Assembly (NCBI GenBank): GCA_020633295.1
Contig: JACKDW010000004.1
Location: 310,001 to 374,000 of the forward strand
Length of the DNA: 64,000 nt
From: Myxococcales bacterium
Lineage (GTDB): Bacteria > Myxococcota_A > Polyangia > Nannocystales > Nannocystaceae
Reading direction: 5' to 3'
Position numbers and translations under genes: made by a program. How positions within the stretch are numbered: position 1 is the stretch's first letter; every line of letters begins with the position of its first letter. Shown here in pieces: positions 45,666-54,343 of this stretch. A model generated the notes under the pieces. The model did no database searches, was not told the origin of the DNA, and was given only the letters and a program-made list of their open reading frames with translations.

Positions 45666-46490
45666 ATGCAGCGCCCGATGAACACGTCTTCACGCGCCGA
45701 CGCGTCGCTGCGCCCGTTCGGACCGAACCTGTGGTTTCACGACGCCTGGGTGCGATTTTTGGGGATGCCGCTGAAGACGCGCATGACGGTGGTCCGCCTG
45801 TCCGATCAGCCCGACGCGCCCCTGTGGCTGCACTCGCCCATCGGCGACGCGCCCGCGCTGCGCTCGCGGCTCGACGCGCTCGGGACCGTGCGGCACCTCG
45901 TGGCCCCGAACGCGATTCACCACCTCGGGCTGCGCGACTTCGCGAACGAGTTCCCCGACGCCACGATCTGGGCGACGAAGAACGTCGAGGCGCGCAGCCG
46001 GATCCGAGCGCACGCGTCGCTGGAGGGCCCACCCGAGCGTGACACGACGCCCGCGCGCTGGGGCGCGGACCTCGAGCTGTGCGTCCTGGGCGGCAACCTG
46101 CTGCTAGAGGAGGCGCTCGTCCTGCACCGGCCGTCGAGGACGCTCATCGTGACGGACTTCGTCGAGAAGATCGACGAGAGCTGCACCTCCCCACGAGCCG
46201 CGCGCCTGTTCGGCTGGTTCGGACTCACCACGGGGGAGCCCGCGCCCGCGCCGGAGCACCGCGTCTTCGCCGTCGACCCGGCGCCGCTGCGCGCGGCGAA
46301 GGAGCGCGTGCTCGCCTGGGACTTCGACCGCATGATCATCGCGCACGGCCCCAACGTCGAGCAGCACGCCAAGGACGAGCTCGCGCGCTGCTTCGACGCG
46401 GCGATCCGCGCCGCGTCCGGGCGCGGGGAGCGACGCGGACCGGTCTCCGTCGCGCTGCGGAGGCTGTGCCTTCGCCTGGCGCCGGGCTGA
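45666..46490 (+). CDS. DUF4336 family protein
   Basis: The 274-residue protein matches DUF4336 (PFGPNLWFHDAWVRFLGMPL, MTVVRLSDQPDAPLWLHSPI, VRHLVAPNAIHHLGLRDF), a family with a metallo-beta-lactamase-like fold. The His-rich HH motif and Asp in VTDFVEK fit a metal site in part. The catalytic role is unknown. The start is ATG 45666 or 45678. Confidence 0.85.
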   Translation: MQRPMNTSSRADASLRPFGPNLWFHDAWVRFLGMPLKTRMTVVRLSDQPDAPLWLHSPIGDAPALRSRLDALGTVRHLVAPNAIHHLGLRDFANEFPDATIWATKNVEARSRIRAHASLEGPPERDTTPARWGADLELCVLGGNLLLEEALVLHRPSRTLIVTDFVEKIDESCTSPRAARLFGWFGLTTGEPAPAPEHRVFAVDPAPLRAAKERVLAWDFDRMIIAHGPNVEQHAKDELARCFDAAIRAASGRGERRGPVSVALRRLCLRLAPG

Positions 46491-46494
46491 CCCG

Positions 46495-47211
46495 CTACGA
46501 GACGGGCTCGCGGCGCGACGCGAGCGAGCCCCGCGAGCGCCCGAACTCCGAGCGGAGCGTCGCGCCCGCGCCGTGATAGCGGATCGGAAATTCTCCGCCG
46601 TCCGCCGGCGGCGGGCACCCGTCGAACTCGTAGAACCCGGGGGTCTCGGGGCACTGATCCGGGAACCGGACGCCCGGACCGGGATCCGGGATCCCGTCGT
46701 GATCACGATCGGCGAGCGGGCGCTGGCGCCCGCGCAGCAGCATCAGCGAGACGCCGAGGTTGAGCGTCAGGTGGTGGGTGTCGCGCCGCAGCATGCTGTC
46801 GCGCAGCTCGACGCGCAGCGCGACGCGCCGGTGCACGTGGAGCTTGATCCCGCCGCCGAAGTTGATCGCCGCGTCGATGTCGGCGCCGAGCGTGCCGCTC
46901 CCCTGGCCGACGAGGCCGTTGCCGAAGACCAAATATGGCGCGAAGGACAGCACCGGGAGCTGGGCGACGACGTGCGCGCTGGCGCGATACAGGTACGCGC
47001 GCCGTCCCTCGCTGCGCGAGAGCGCCAGGGAGCCGTCGACGCCGAGCCCGATGTACGGCTCGAGCCAGTACGCGACCCGCCCGCCCAGCTCCGGCGCGAC
47101 CGCGAGTCGAGGGTAGCGCTCGCCGTAGCGCTCGTAGATCTGCGGGTCGCGCGACGAGACGCGCGAGCGCTCGACGTCCGCGCTCGTCCGCGTCGCGCTC
47201 GTCTATACTCG
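46495..47211 (-). pseudogene. Outer membrane beta-barrel protein, 5'-truncated
   Basis: The frame encodes beta-barrel sequence (GGRVAYWLEPYIGLGVDGSL, LSFAPYLVFGNGLVGQGSG, INFGGGIKLHVHRRVALRVE) and ends with a TSP3-like calcium motif (DRDHDGIPDPGPGVRFPDQC). The open frame starts right after a TAG near 47212 and contains no usual start codon before GTG 46953, which is inside the barrel. No signal peptide is encoded. The 5' end is cut where the next gene (47220, opposite strand) begins. It probably represents a gene truncated by rearrangement. Confidence 0.65.
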
Positions 47212-47219
47212 GTGGCGCG

Positions 47220-48599
47220 ATGACACCCGAACTTCCTCCGCAGGCCGCGAGCGCCGTGCTCGCGGCGGCGCGCTCGATCCTCTCGGCGAACGGAGAGGTC
47301 CCGCTCCTCCCGATCGAGGCGCGCACCCTCGCGTCCCTTCACCGCCACCTCCTGGGGGGCGCGGGCGCGGTGCCGGAGGCCGGGTGGATCGATCCGCAGC
47401 TCGGCGAGCTCGTGCGCGACCCGGCGGCGCGCGAGCTCGTCGCCGGCGTCGTCACGGTGCTCCCGCTGATCGACGGTCAGCTGAACCCTGAGAAGCTGGA
47501 GCTGGCGCGGCGGGTCGCCGCCTCGCTCGGCTACGAGCATGACGCCTTCAAGAGCATGCGCGCGCTCGCCGAGGGCAAGGTCCTGCGCGCCCGCTACTGC
47601 CTCCTGCGCCGCGCCGTCCGGGACGTCTATCACCGCAGCCTGCTCGAGGCGGTGGGCCTCGTGATCCACGCGAACGTCGTCGGCGATCCCGCGCTCGTGA
47701 AGCGCTACCGCGCCCTCCGCACGCTGCCCGAGGACAGCTTCGGCGGGCAGCTCTACCGCTTCTACCAGGACAACCTCTACCAGTTCCCGGGCGAGCGCGG
47801 CGCGTTCCCCCCGGCGGTCACGGCAGCGCACGACGCACGGCACGTCGTCGCGGGCTGGGACGCCAGCTTCGAGGGCGAGTTCGGCCTGGTCTGTTTCGAA
47901 GCTGGCCTCGCGCGCAGCAAGCACTTCGACTGGGCGATCGCGGTGATCGTCCACGGGAACCTCGGCATCGAGATGATGGAGGGCGACGTGCCGACGCGTC
48001 GCGACGTCTTCGATCCCGAGGTCTACTATCGCGAGCTCGCGCGCGGCATGGCGGCCGACGCCGCGATCCTCGAGCCCGACTGGGGCTTCTGGCCGCTCCT
48101 GCCGCGACCGCTCGCCGAGGTGCGCGCGCGCCTCGGCGTCGGGCCCGGTGGGAGCACCGCGCTCGGCCAGCCCTGGCACGGCGGTCACCCGCCCGCGCGC
48201 GAGGAGCTGCCGCTCGACAAGGTCACGCTGCTCCCACACACCGCCGGCACGCTGCTCGCGCTGCGCGTCGAGGGCTCCCTGACGCGCGAGGACATCGGGG
48301 CCGTCGACGGGCTGCTGGCGCGCATGACCTGGTCCAAGGACCCGATCGATCTGTACCTGGAGCTCGGCGACGCCGCGGAGTGGGCGGACGGGCGGTCGCT
48401 GCTCGCCGAGCTGGCGCTCCTGGCGAAGCGGGGCGGGAGCCTCCGGAGGATCGCGGTCGTCGGCGGGAGCGCCTGGCAGCAGCTGCTCGTCACCCTCGAC
48501 CGCCCCTTCGCGCGGCTGTTCGGCGTCTCCGAGCGCTTCTTCGGGCGCGACGAGGCCGCGGCGGCGCTGGCCTTCGTCCGCGGCGAGGCGCGCGGCTAA
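47220..48599 (+). CDS. TerB-like / Coq4-like / SpoIIAA-like fusion protein
   Basis: The protein has 459 residues. Residues 1-150 resemble a TerB-type helical domain (VVTVLPLIDGQLNPEKLELA). Residues 155-270 contain HDARHVVAGWDASFEGE within LYRFYQDNLYQFPGERGAFP, the H-D-x3-H...E zinc motif style of Coq4 proteins (quinone biosynthesis scaffold or decarboxylase). The C-terminal 120 residues (LLALRVEGSLTREDIGAVDG, VVGGSAWQQLLVTL) resemble the SpoIIAA/STAS-like domain. No signal or membrane segment is seen. The combined architecture is unfamiliar to me; a lipid- or quinone-related role is inferred from the middle domain only. Confidence 0.7.
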   Translation: MTPELPPQAASAVLAAARSILSANGEVPLLPIEARTLASLHRHLLGGAGAVPEAGWIDPQLGELVRDPAARELVAGVVTVLPLIDGQLNPEKLELARRVAASLGYEHDAFKSMRALAEGKVLRARYCLLRRAVRDVYHRSLLEAVGLVIHANVVGDPALVKRYRALRTLPEDSFGGQLYRFYQDNLYQFPGERGAFPPAVTAAHDARHVVAGWDASFEGEFGLVCFEAGLARSKHFDWAIAVIVHGNLGIEMMEGDVPTRRDVFDPEVYYRELARGMAADAAILEPDWGFWPLLPRPLAEVRARLGVGPGGSTALGQPWHGGHPPAREELPLDKVTLLPHTAGTLLALRVEGSLTREDIGAVDGLLARMTWSKDPIDLYLELGDAAEWADGRSLLAELALLAKRGGSLRRIAVVGGSAWQQLLVTLDRPFARLFGVSERFFGRDEAAAALAFVRGEARG

Positions 48600-48625
48600 A
48601 ACGTCTTTAAGAACATGCTTTAACG
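48597..48625. other. AT-rich island between convergent genes
   Basis: The sequence ACGTCTTTAAGAACAT lies a few bases after the stop of the fusion gene. It resembles the AT-rich dyad at 30859 (CGTC-N6-AACA). It is at the left edge of the half-gene at 48620, where one breakpoint of the split desaturase region would be. Confidence 0.25.
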
Positions 48626-49060
48626 AGCGTGTATCGACTGCGCGGTCGCGCGCAGGTCGTGCAAATAGACGAACAGCAGCACCTGCGCGCCGACGATCCA
48701 CGCCGGGGGCGGCGGGCCGGCGTGCACGCTCGTGAGCCGCAGGAGCGGCCACGCGAGCACGATGAGCGCGAGCTGCAGCGCGTTGTTGATCGCCCACAGC
48801 CGCAGCGACGGGAGGATGATGCGGCGCGCGTCGTCGTCCCGCGCGCGCCGGGGCTGGATTCGATACCGACGCAGCGCCGGGTGGTCGACCATCGCCAGCC
48901 ACGTGAGCGGCGCGGCGAACAGCGCGAACGCGGCGACGCTCACGAGCGACGCGCCGACCGGGAACCACCAGAACAGCGGATCGCGGTAGAGATCGAGCGC
49001 GCCCGCGACGTCAGCGACGAGACGGGCGCCAGAGAGACCAGGTTCGAGGGTGCTCAGCAT
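48620..49060 (-). pseudogene. Sterol desaturase-like N-terminal half
   Basis: The 146-residue ORF starts at ATG 49060 and has three hydrophobic segments (LFWWFPVGASLVSVAAFALF, NNALQLALIVLAWPLL, IVGAQVLLFVYLHD), with DHPALRRYRIQPRR between. This is the N-terminal membrane part of sterol desaturase-like proteins. It stops just before the first histidine box, ending with unrelated residues (LRATAQSIHAR). It could in principle be a small membrane protein in its own right, but the cut position mirrors the C-terminal half at 42952-43392. Confidence 0.6.
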
Positions 49061-49098
49061 GCGGCGCTCCGCGGTCGAGCGTAGCGCGAGCGCGCCGC

Positions 49099-52094
49099 CT
49101 ACTCACCCTTGAGCAGCGCGCAGGGATCGAGCGCGCGCGTCGGCAGGCGCCTCCCGCCCGTGAGCCAGATGTTGGCCCGGACCTCGCGCTCGCACGAGAA
49201 CCCGCGATAGACGCCCTCGAAGCCGTCCTCGGGCGCGGCGGCGCTGCGCGCCTCGCTCGCGTCGTCGTCCTCGTGCATCAGGTAGTCGACGCGCTCGACC
49301 TGGTCGATGGGACCGCTCTCGATCGAGACCTTGTAGGCGGTCAGGCGCTTGCCCTTGCGCCAGCCGCCGGGCCCCTCGAGCACGCGGAAGCTGAAGTCGC
49401 CGGCCGCCGGGCCGCTCGCCTCGGCGTCGCCCGCGTCCTCGCAGAGCGTGACGCCGGCGCTCGCGCCGAGCCAGCGCTCGGCCTCGGCCGCCCGAGGCAC
49501 GGGCGCGTCGCGCCGCGCAGCGCCTCGAGCAGCGCGTCGCCCTCGCGCGGCCCGTTGAGCCAGCGGTGGTGCACGCGGCCGTCGGCGTGCACGGTCGCGG
49601 TCCGCTCGCCGTCGGGGCTGGCGCGCGCGAGCAGGACCTCGCCGAGCTCCTCGACCTGCGGCGCGTCGCCGCCCTTGCGCCGCTTGCCGGCCGGCGCGGG
49701 CGGGAACTCGCTGAGGATCTTCGGCTCGCGTCGGCCCGCGCGCCACAGCCACGCGCGCCCGTCCGCGGTGACGGTCAAGACGCGATCGCCGGGGTGCACG
49801 AACTCGACGTGGACGACGGGGTCCTTGTGCCGCAGCGCGTGGGTCTTGCGGCCGGAGGGCAGCGCGCGGACGAACGCGCGCCCGTCCGCGCCGCCGGTGA
49901 CGAGCCGTCCACCACCTTGCTCAAAGGCCAGCGAGCGAAGCGGCCCGTCGTGCCCGTCGAAGGACTCGAGCGGGTACTGCTGCCCGTCGACCCAGAGGTG
50001 CAGCAGGCCGCCCTCGGTGCCGCCGACGAACCACTTGCCGTGCGGCCCGTAGCCCGCGACCGTCAGCGGGCTCGTCTCGCCGGAGGTGAACTCCCCCGCC
50101 CCGTCGCCCTCCATGTCCCACCAGCGCGCGGAAGGCTGCTGCTTCGCGCTCGCGGCCACCCGCGCGCCGTCGCCGGTGAACGAGATCGACGTGACGGCGC
50201 CCTCGAGCCCCGCGAGCGCCCGCGCCTCCCCGCCGCACGACCACCGCTTCACGCCGCCGTCGTCGCCGCCGGTGACGACGTAGCGCCCGTCGGGGCTGAA
50301 CGCCGCGCGCGTGATCGGGGCGCCCTGCTCGTGCGCGCAGCGCAGCGCGCCGTCGCGCGCGCCCCAGAGCTTCGCGACCGCGCCCGACACCGTCACCGCG
50401 AGCGCGCCGTCGGGGCTCACCAGCGCCGCGGTGACCGGGCCGTCGTGGGCGAGCTCGGCGATCGCGGCGCCGCCGAGCGAGGGGTCCAGGCGCGCGCCGC
50501 TCTCGGTGCCGGCGATCAGCAGGCGACGCGCGTCAGCGGTCCAGGCGAGCGCGGTCGCCGAGGCGCCGCCTGTGCTCGCGGTCAGGGCGTCGCGCGCCAG
50601 CGACGGCCAGCTCCCTGGGCGGAGCTCCTCGCGGATCCCGAGCAGCAGGCGCGCGGCGACGTCCGGGCTGTACAGCTCGTCCTCCGCGTCGAGCAGCCGA
50701 CGAAAGCTCGCGCCGGTGGCCAGCTCGGCCTGCCGCCGCACGACCTTGATGTCGGCGCTGAGCGTGTCGCGCTCGCCCTCCGCTCGCTCGGCGCGGGCGC
50801 GTTGCTCCTCGATCTCGGCCGCGCGCGACTCGGCGAGCTGGTTGGCGGACGACGCCCGCCACGCGCTGCCCGTGGTGATCACGAGCAGCGCGACCGAGAG
50901 CGCGCCGAGCCCGAGCAGCCCCGACCACAGCCGCCGCGCGAGCCGGGCGCGCGACTCGGCGCGGGCGCGCTCGCTGGCCGCGGCGTCCTCGGCCGCGAGG
51001 CGACCGCGCTCGTGATCGCGGAGACGCCGGATCACGTCGAGCTGTCCCGAGAGCCACTCGCTGGAGAGGCGCAGCAGGCTGCCCTCGGCGACCGGGTGCG
51101 CGCGCACGACCCCCGCGTGCTCGAGCGCGGCCGCGGCCGCGCCCGCGAGCTCGACCTCGCGCGAGAGGACGTAGGGGCGCGCGCCGGACGGGCCCGTCAG
51201 CGCGCCCTCGAGCGCGGCCCAGGCCCCCTCGGCGTCGACGCCCGCGATCCCGGCGCGCGCGAGCTCGCCGTCCACGTAGGCCCGCAGCGCTGCGGCGCGG
51301 TCGCCCTCGGCGAGCGCCGGCCCGCCGCGCCAGCGCTGGCGCAGCGCGAGCTGAGCGAGGGTCGCGTCGACCTCGGCGTCGCTCGAGTTCGGCGAGCCGG
51401 GTACCCGCGCGGACAGGACCGCGGCGCGCAGCTCGTCCTCCGCGACCGCGCCCGAGCCCGCCGCGCGCGCCGCCGAGATCGCCGACGCGGTCAGCATCTC
51501 GACGGTCATCGGCGCCACGACCACGCGCCGCGTGACCACCCCGCGCAGGCGCGCGCGCGCGACCAGCTCGCGCTCGAGGCCGTCGAGCGCGTCGGAGCGG
51601 ACGACGAGGATCACGTGGAGGTTGGCGCCCGGGTGCCCCGCGAGCGCCTCGACCGCGTCGAGCAGCGCGCCGCGCCCCTCGCCCGACCGCGCGCCGCACA
51701 GCAGCTCCTCGGCGTGATCCAGCAGCACGACGACCTCGCTCGCCGCGCGCCGCCAGGCGTGCTCGATGACCGCGTCCAGCGACGCGAGTTCCTCGCGCTC
51801 CGGCGCCGGCGCGAGCTCGCGCAGCGCCGCCGCGATCACCTCGGCCGGCGCGCGCCCGGGCGGCCACGCGTCGACCTGCGCGATCCGACAGCCGAGCTCG
51901 TCGGCGAGCGACGGCAGCACCGCCGCGCGCAGCAGCGAGCTCTTCCCCGCGCCCGCGCGCCCGTGCACGATCAGCAGCCGCGCGCCGAGGGCCGCAGCCG
52001 CGAGCGCCCGCGTCGGCCGCCCGACGTCGCGATACCGCGGATCGCGGAGCGCGAACGCGGTCGGGCCCGGGAAGGGGAGCTGCGCGCCGTGCAT
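49099..52094 (-). CDS. nSTAND-type ATPase with transmembrane segment and WD40 repeats (one apparent frameshift near the 3' end)
   Basis: The protein has about 1000 residues. The N-terminal NTPase has Walker A VHGRAGAGKSSLLRAAVLP near residue 40 and Walker B-like EVVVLLDHAEELL near 125, followed by a helical STAND-type extension. A transmembrane segment (LLGLGALSVALLVITTGSAW) and a coiled coil (ESRAAEIEEQRARAERAEGE) lead to about seven divergent WD40-type repeats (AAFSPDGRYVVTGGDDGGVK). Near 49505 the frame changes; the ending (RWLGASAGVTLC...LLKGE) continues in another frame and adds a cysteine-containing tail. The start ATG 52094 lies 11 bp after the CHAT/SIR2-like gene; GTG 52109, overlapping its stop, is an alternative. 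The pair is clearly one operon. Confidence 0.85.
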
Positions 52095-52105
52095 CGTCGG
52101 TACCT

Positions 52106-54094
52106 TCACCCCGCGAGCGCGTCGACGAGCTCGGCCTCGTGCCGCGCGACGACCTCGACGTGCGCCCCCTCGGCGAGCCCGCCCGCGTGCTGCCGCCACG
52201 CGTCGCGCTCGCACTCTCCTGTCTCATCAGACAGTATCGCTACGCTCCCCGCGGCCGCCGGCCGCTCGCCGAACAGCCAGCGGAGCGCGCGCCTGTGCTC
52301 CCACGAGAGCGCCGCGACGCCGAGGAACAGCGCCGGGCGCGTCGCTAGCAGCCCGCGCAGCGCCACCTCCCAGTCGTCCGGCCAGCGCGGCCCGCGGGCG
52401 AAGTCATCCTCGGACAGCAGCGTCCGGCTCGGCGCCGTGCCGGACACGAGCCCGGCGCCCCCGAGCGCGCGCAGGACGATGAACGCGTCCGCGCCCGCGC
52501 CGACGATGTCGTCGACGGTCCGGCGCGCGTCGTCGTGGACCCAGCCCGAGGCGCCGGCGCGGCGCACCGCGACCTGCGGCGCGAGCTCGCCCCCCGCTCG
52601 CCCCGGCAGGATCGAGATGATGTCGCGATCGGGGTTGTGCAGCGCGAGCGCGCGCTCGAGGTCGGGCAGCCAGTGCATCGAGACGTGCAGCCCCGGGCGC
52701 AGCGCGACCGCGACCGCGTCGATGAGCAGCGGCACCGGGCTCGCCTGCGCGCTCGCCTCGTAGGCGACGGTCGCCAGCAGCCGCCGCAGGCTCTCTGTCC
52801 CGAAGCGCAGGACGTAGCGCTGCGCGAGCGTCGACAGCGGCGCCTTCTGCATCCCCAGCGTCCCGCCCAGCTCGGCGCGCGCGACCTCGTCTTGGTTGAG
52901 CGCGTGGATCAGCCGCTCGACGACGCGCTGATAGCCGCGCGCCGGCGTCACGCCGCGATCCCCGAGGATCAGCGAGCACGGCCGCGAGAGCACGCGCTGC
53001 GGCTGCGCGCGCGGCCGGGGGCTCGCGTCCTGATCCCTGGCGCGCGCGGACGAGAGCTCGAACAGCGCCGGCTGCGGCGCGCGCAGGTACACCACCGGCG
53101 CGAACGCGGCGGCGGCGTGCCCCGAGAGCGCCGCCCGAGCGCGCCCGAGGCTCGCGGCGACGTCGCCCGCGCAGTCCCCCTCGGGCACGCACAGCGCGCG
53201 GTACAGCGCGCGCGTGAGCGCGTCCGCGTGCTCAGGCTCCACGCGCCAGAGGTAGGCGATCGTCGCGTCGACGCCGTGCTCCGACAGCGTCTCGGCCGCC
53301 TGCGCGGCGAAGTCCGACGCGATCGCGCGCTCGCGCGTGTCGAGCACGACGAGCCGCAGCGACGCGCGCAGCCGCGTCGCGACGAGCGCCGCCGCGACCT
53401 GCTCGAGCTCGATCCACGCCGGTCGACCGTGGAACTCGGCGAGCTGGATCCGCGGCTTCCCGCGCGACGAGCCGGTCCCCGCGTAGTGCAGCACGTTCGG
53501 CGCCGGCGCGCCGCGCAGGCTCGCGAGGAAGCGATCGACGCCGCCGGCGCGCTCGCGCGAGATCGCGGGCGCGAGCTCGAGCGCGCCGGCCTCGACCAGC
53601 TCGAGCAGCTCGTCGGTGACCTGCGACTCGAGCGCGGCGTCGGGGATGACTGGGAGGACATGCAACGATCCGGCGAGCGCGCGCGGCGACACCGGGCCGC
53701 GCGTCGGCGCCGCGCGTGCGACCGAGACCGCCGCGCTCGCGCCGAGCGATCCGCCCGGCGCCCGCGCGCTCGCCAGCGCCTCCCACGGCACCTCGTGCAG
53801 GCGCGGATCCTCGAGCGCGAGCCACAGCAGCGCGGCCGGGGGACCGCCCCGCCAGGCGCCCGCGCACGCCAGCAGGCGCGCCCCCGCCGGGACGCCGAGC
53901 AGCTCCTCGAGCAGCGAGCCGCCGCGCTCGAGCAGCGCCGGAGGGACCGGCCCGCCGCAGCCCGCGAGCGCGCGCGCGAGCTCCAGGAGATGGCTGATCG
54001 ACCAGGAGAGCTGGCGCGCCGCGCCCGACGCGTCGGCGACCTGCACGACCTCCCCCTCGCGCGAGATCCTCAGCTCGATGCGCTCCATCCCCAC
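52106..54094 (-). CDS. CHAT-like/SIR2-like domain protein with degenerate active sites
   Basis: The protein has 662 residues. The first 350 follow the CHAT (caspase-like) layout: LWLALEDPRLHEVPWEAL, PNVLHYAGTGSSRGKPRI, where active members have a HG or GHG motif, and LRLVVLDTRERA, where active members have a Cys after NA. Both catalytic residues appear replaced. The C-terminal 290 residues resemble SIR2-like domains (PCSLILGDRGVTPARGYQRV, TLLSEDDF, LLATRPALFLGVAALSWEHR), again with the N/D and H motifs unclear. It is encoded directly upstream of the nSTAND-WD40 gene. An effector or sensor in a conflict-type system is inferred. Confidence 0.65.
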   Translation of the reverse strand: MGMERIELRISREGEVVQVADASGAARQLSWSISHLLELARALAGCGGPVPPALLERGGSLLEELLGVPAGARLLACAGAWRGGPPAALLWLALEDPRLHEVPWEALASARAPGGSLGASAAVSVARAAPTRGPVSPRALAGSLHVLPVIPDAALESQVTDELLELVEAGALELAPAISRERAGGVDRFLASLRGAPAPNVLHYAGTGSSRGKPRIQLAEFHGRPAWIELEQVAAALVATRLRASLRLVVLDTRERAIASDFAAQAAETLSEHGVDATIAYLWRVEPEHADALTRALYRALCVPEGDCAGDVAASLGRARAALSGHAAAAFAPVVYLRAPQPALFELSSARARDQDASPRPRAQPQRVLSRPCSLILGDRGVTPARGYQRVVERLIHALNQDEVARAELGGTLGMQKAPLSTLAQRYVLRFGTESLRRLLATVAYEASAQASPVPLLIDAVAVALRPGLHVSMHWLPDLERALALHNPDRDIISILPGRAGGELAPQVAVRRAGASGWVHDDARRTVDDIVGAGADAFIVLRALGGAGLVSGTAPSRTLLSEDDFARGPRWPDDWEVALRGLLATRPALFLGVAALSWEHRRALRWLFGERPAAAGSVAILSDETGECERDAWRQHAGGLAEGAHVEVVARHEAELVDALAG
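52220..52233. other. Exact TGTC-N6-GACA dyad inside the CHAT/SIR2-like gene
   Basis: TGTCTCATCAGACA is an exact match to the dyad found at 30859 and 36590, here in coding sequence near the 3' end. It lies 126 bp upstream of the nSTAND start on the shared strand, so it could regulate that gene. Confidence 0.25.
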
Positions 54095-54343
54095 GACTCG
54101 CGACCATTGATGCTACACGAGCGGCCCCGGCGGCGACAGGCCCCGCGCTCGCGGTATCGAGCCGCGCGCGTGTTTTGATAATGTCTATAAATACATGTTC
54201 TTATAAACATCTAAAATCGAGCGCGGCGGGCAAGTCCGCCCCCGCGTCGCGAGGCGGCACGCGACGGGCGCGGCGTGCCGCCCCACGCCGCCTTCGAGCG
54301 CGACGCGCCCGGGCGATACCGCCAGCGGCGACCGCCGCCGCGC
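54095..54343. promoter_or_regulatory. Promoter region of the CHAT/nSTAND operon with AT-rich island
   Basis: Around 54174-54215 there is a strongly AT-rich island, very unusual for this DNA. It contains AATGTCTATAAATACAT and TGTTCTTATAAACA, two overlapping near-matches to the TGTC-N6-GACA dyad. It lies 80-120 bp before the start at 54094, where a promoter and operator would be expected. Confidence 0.4.
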
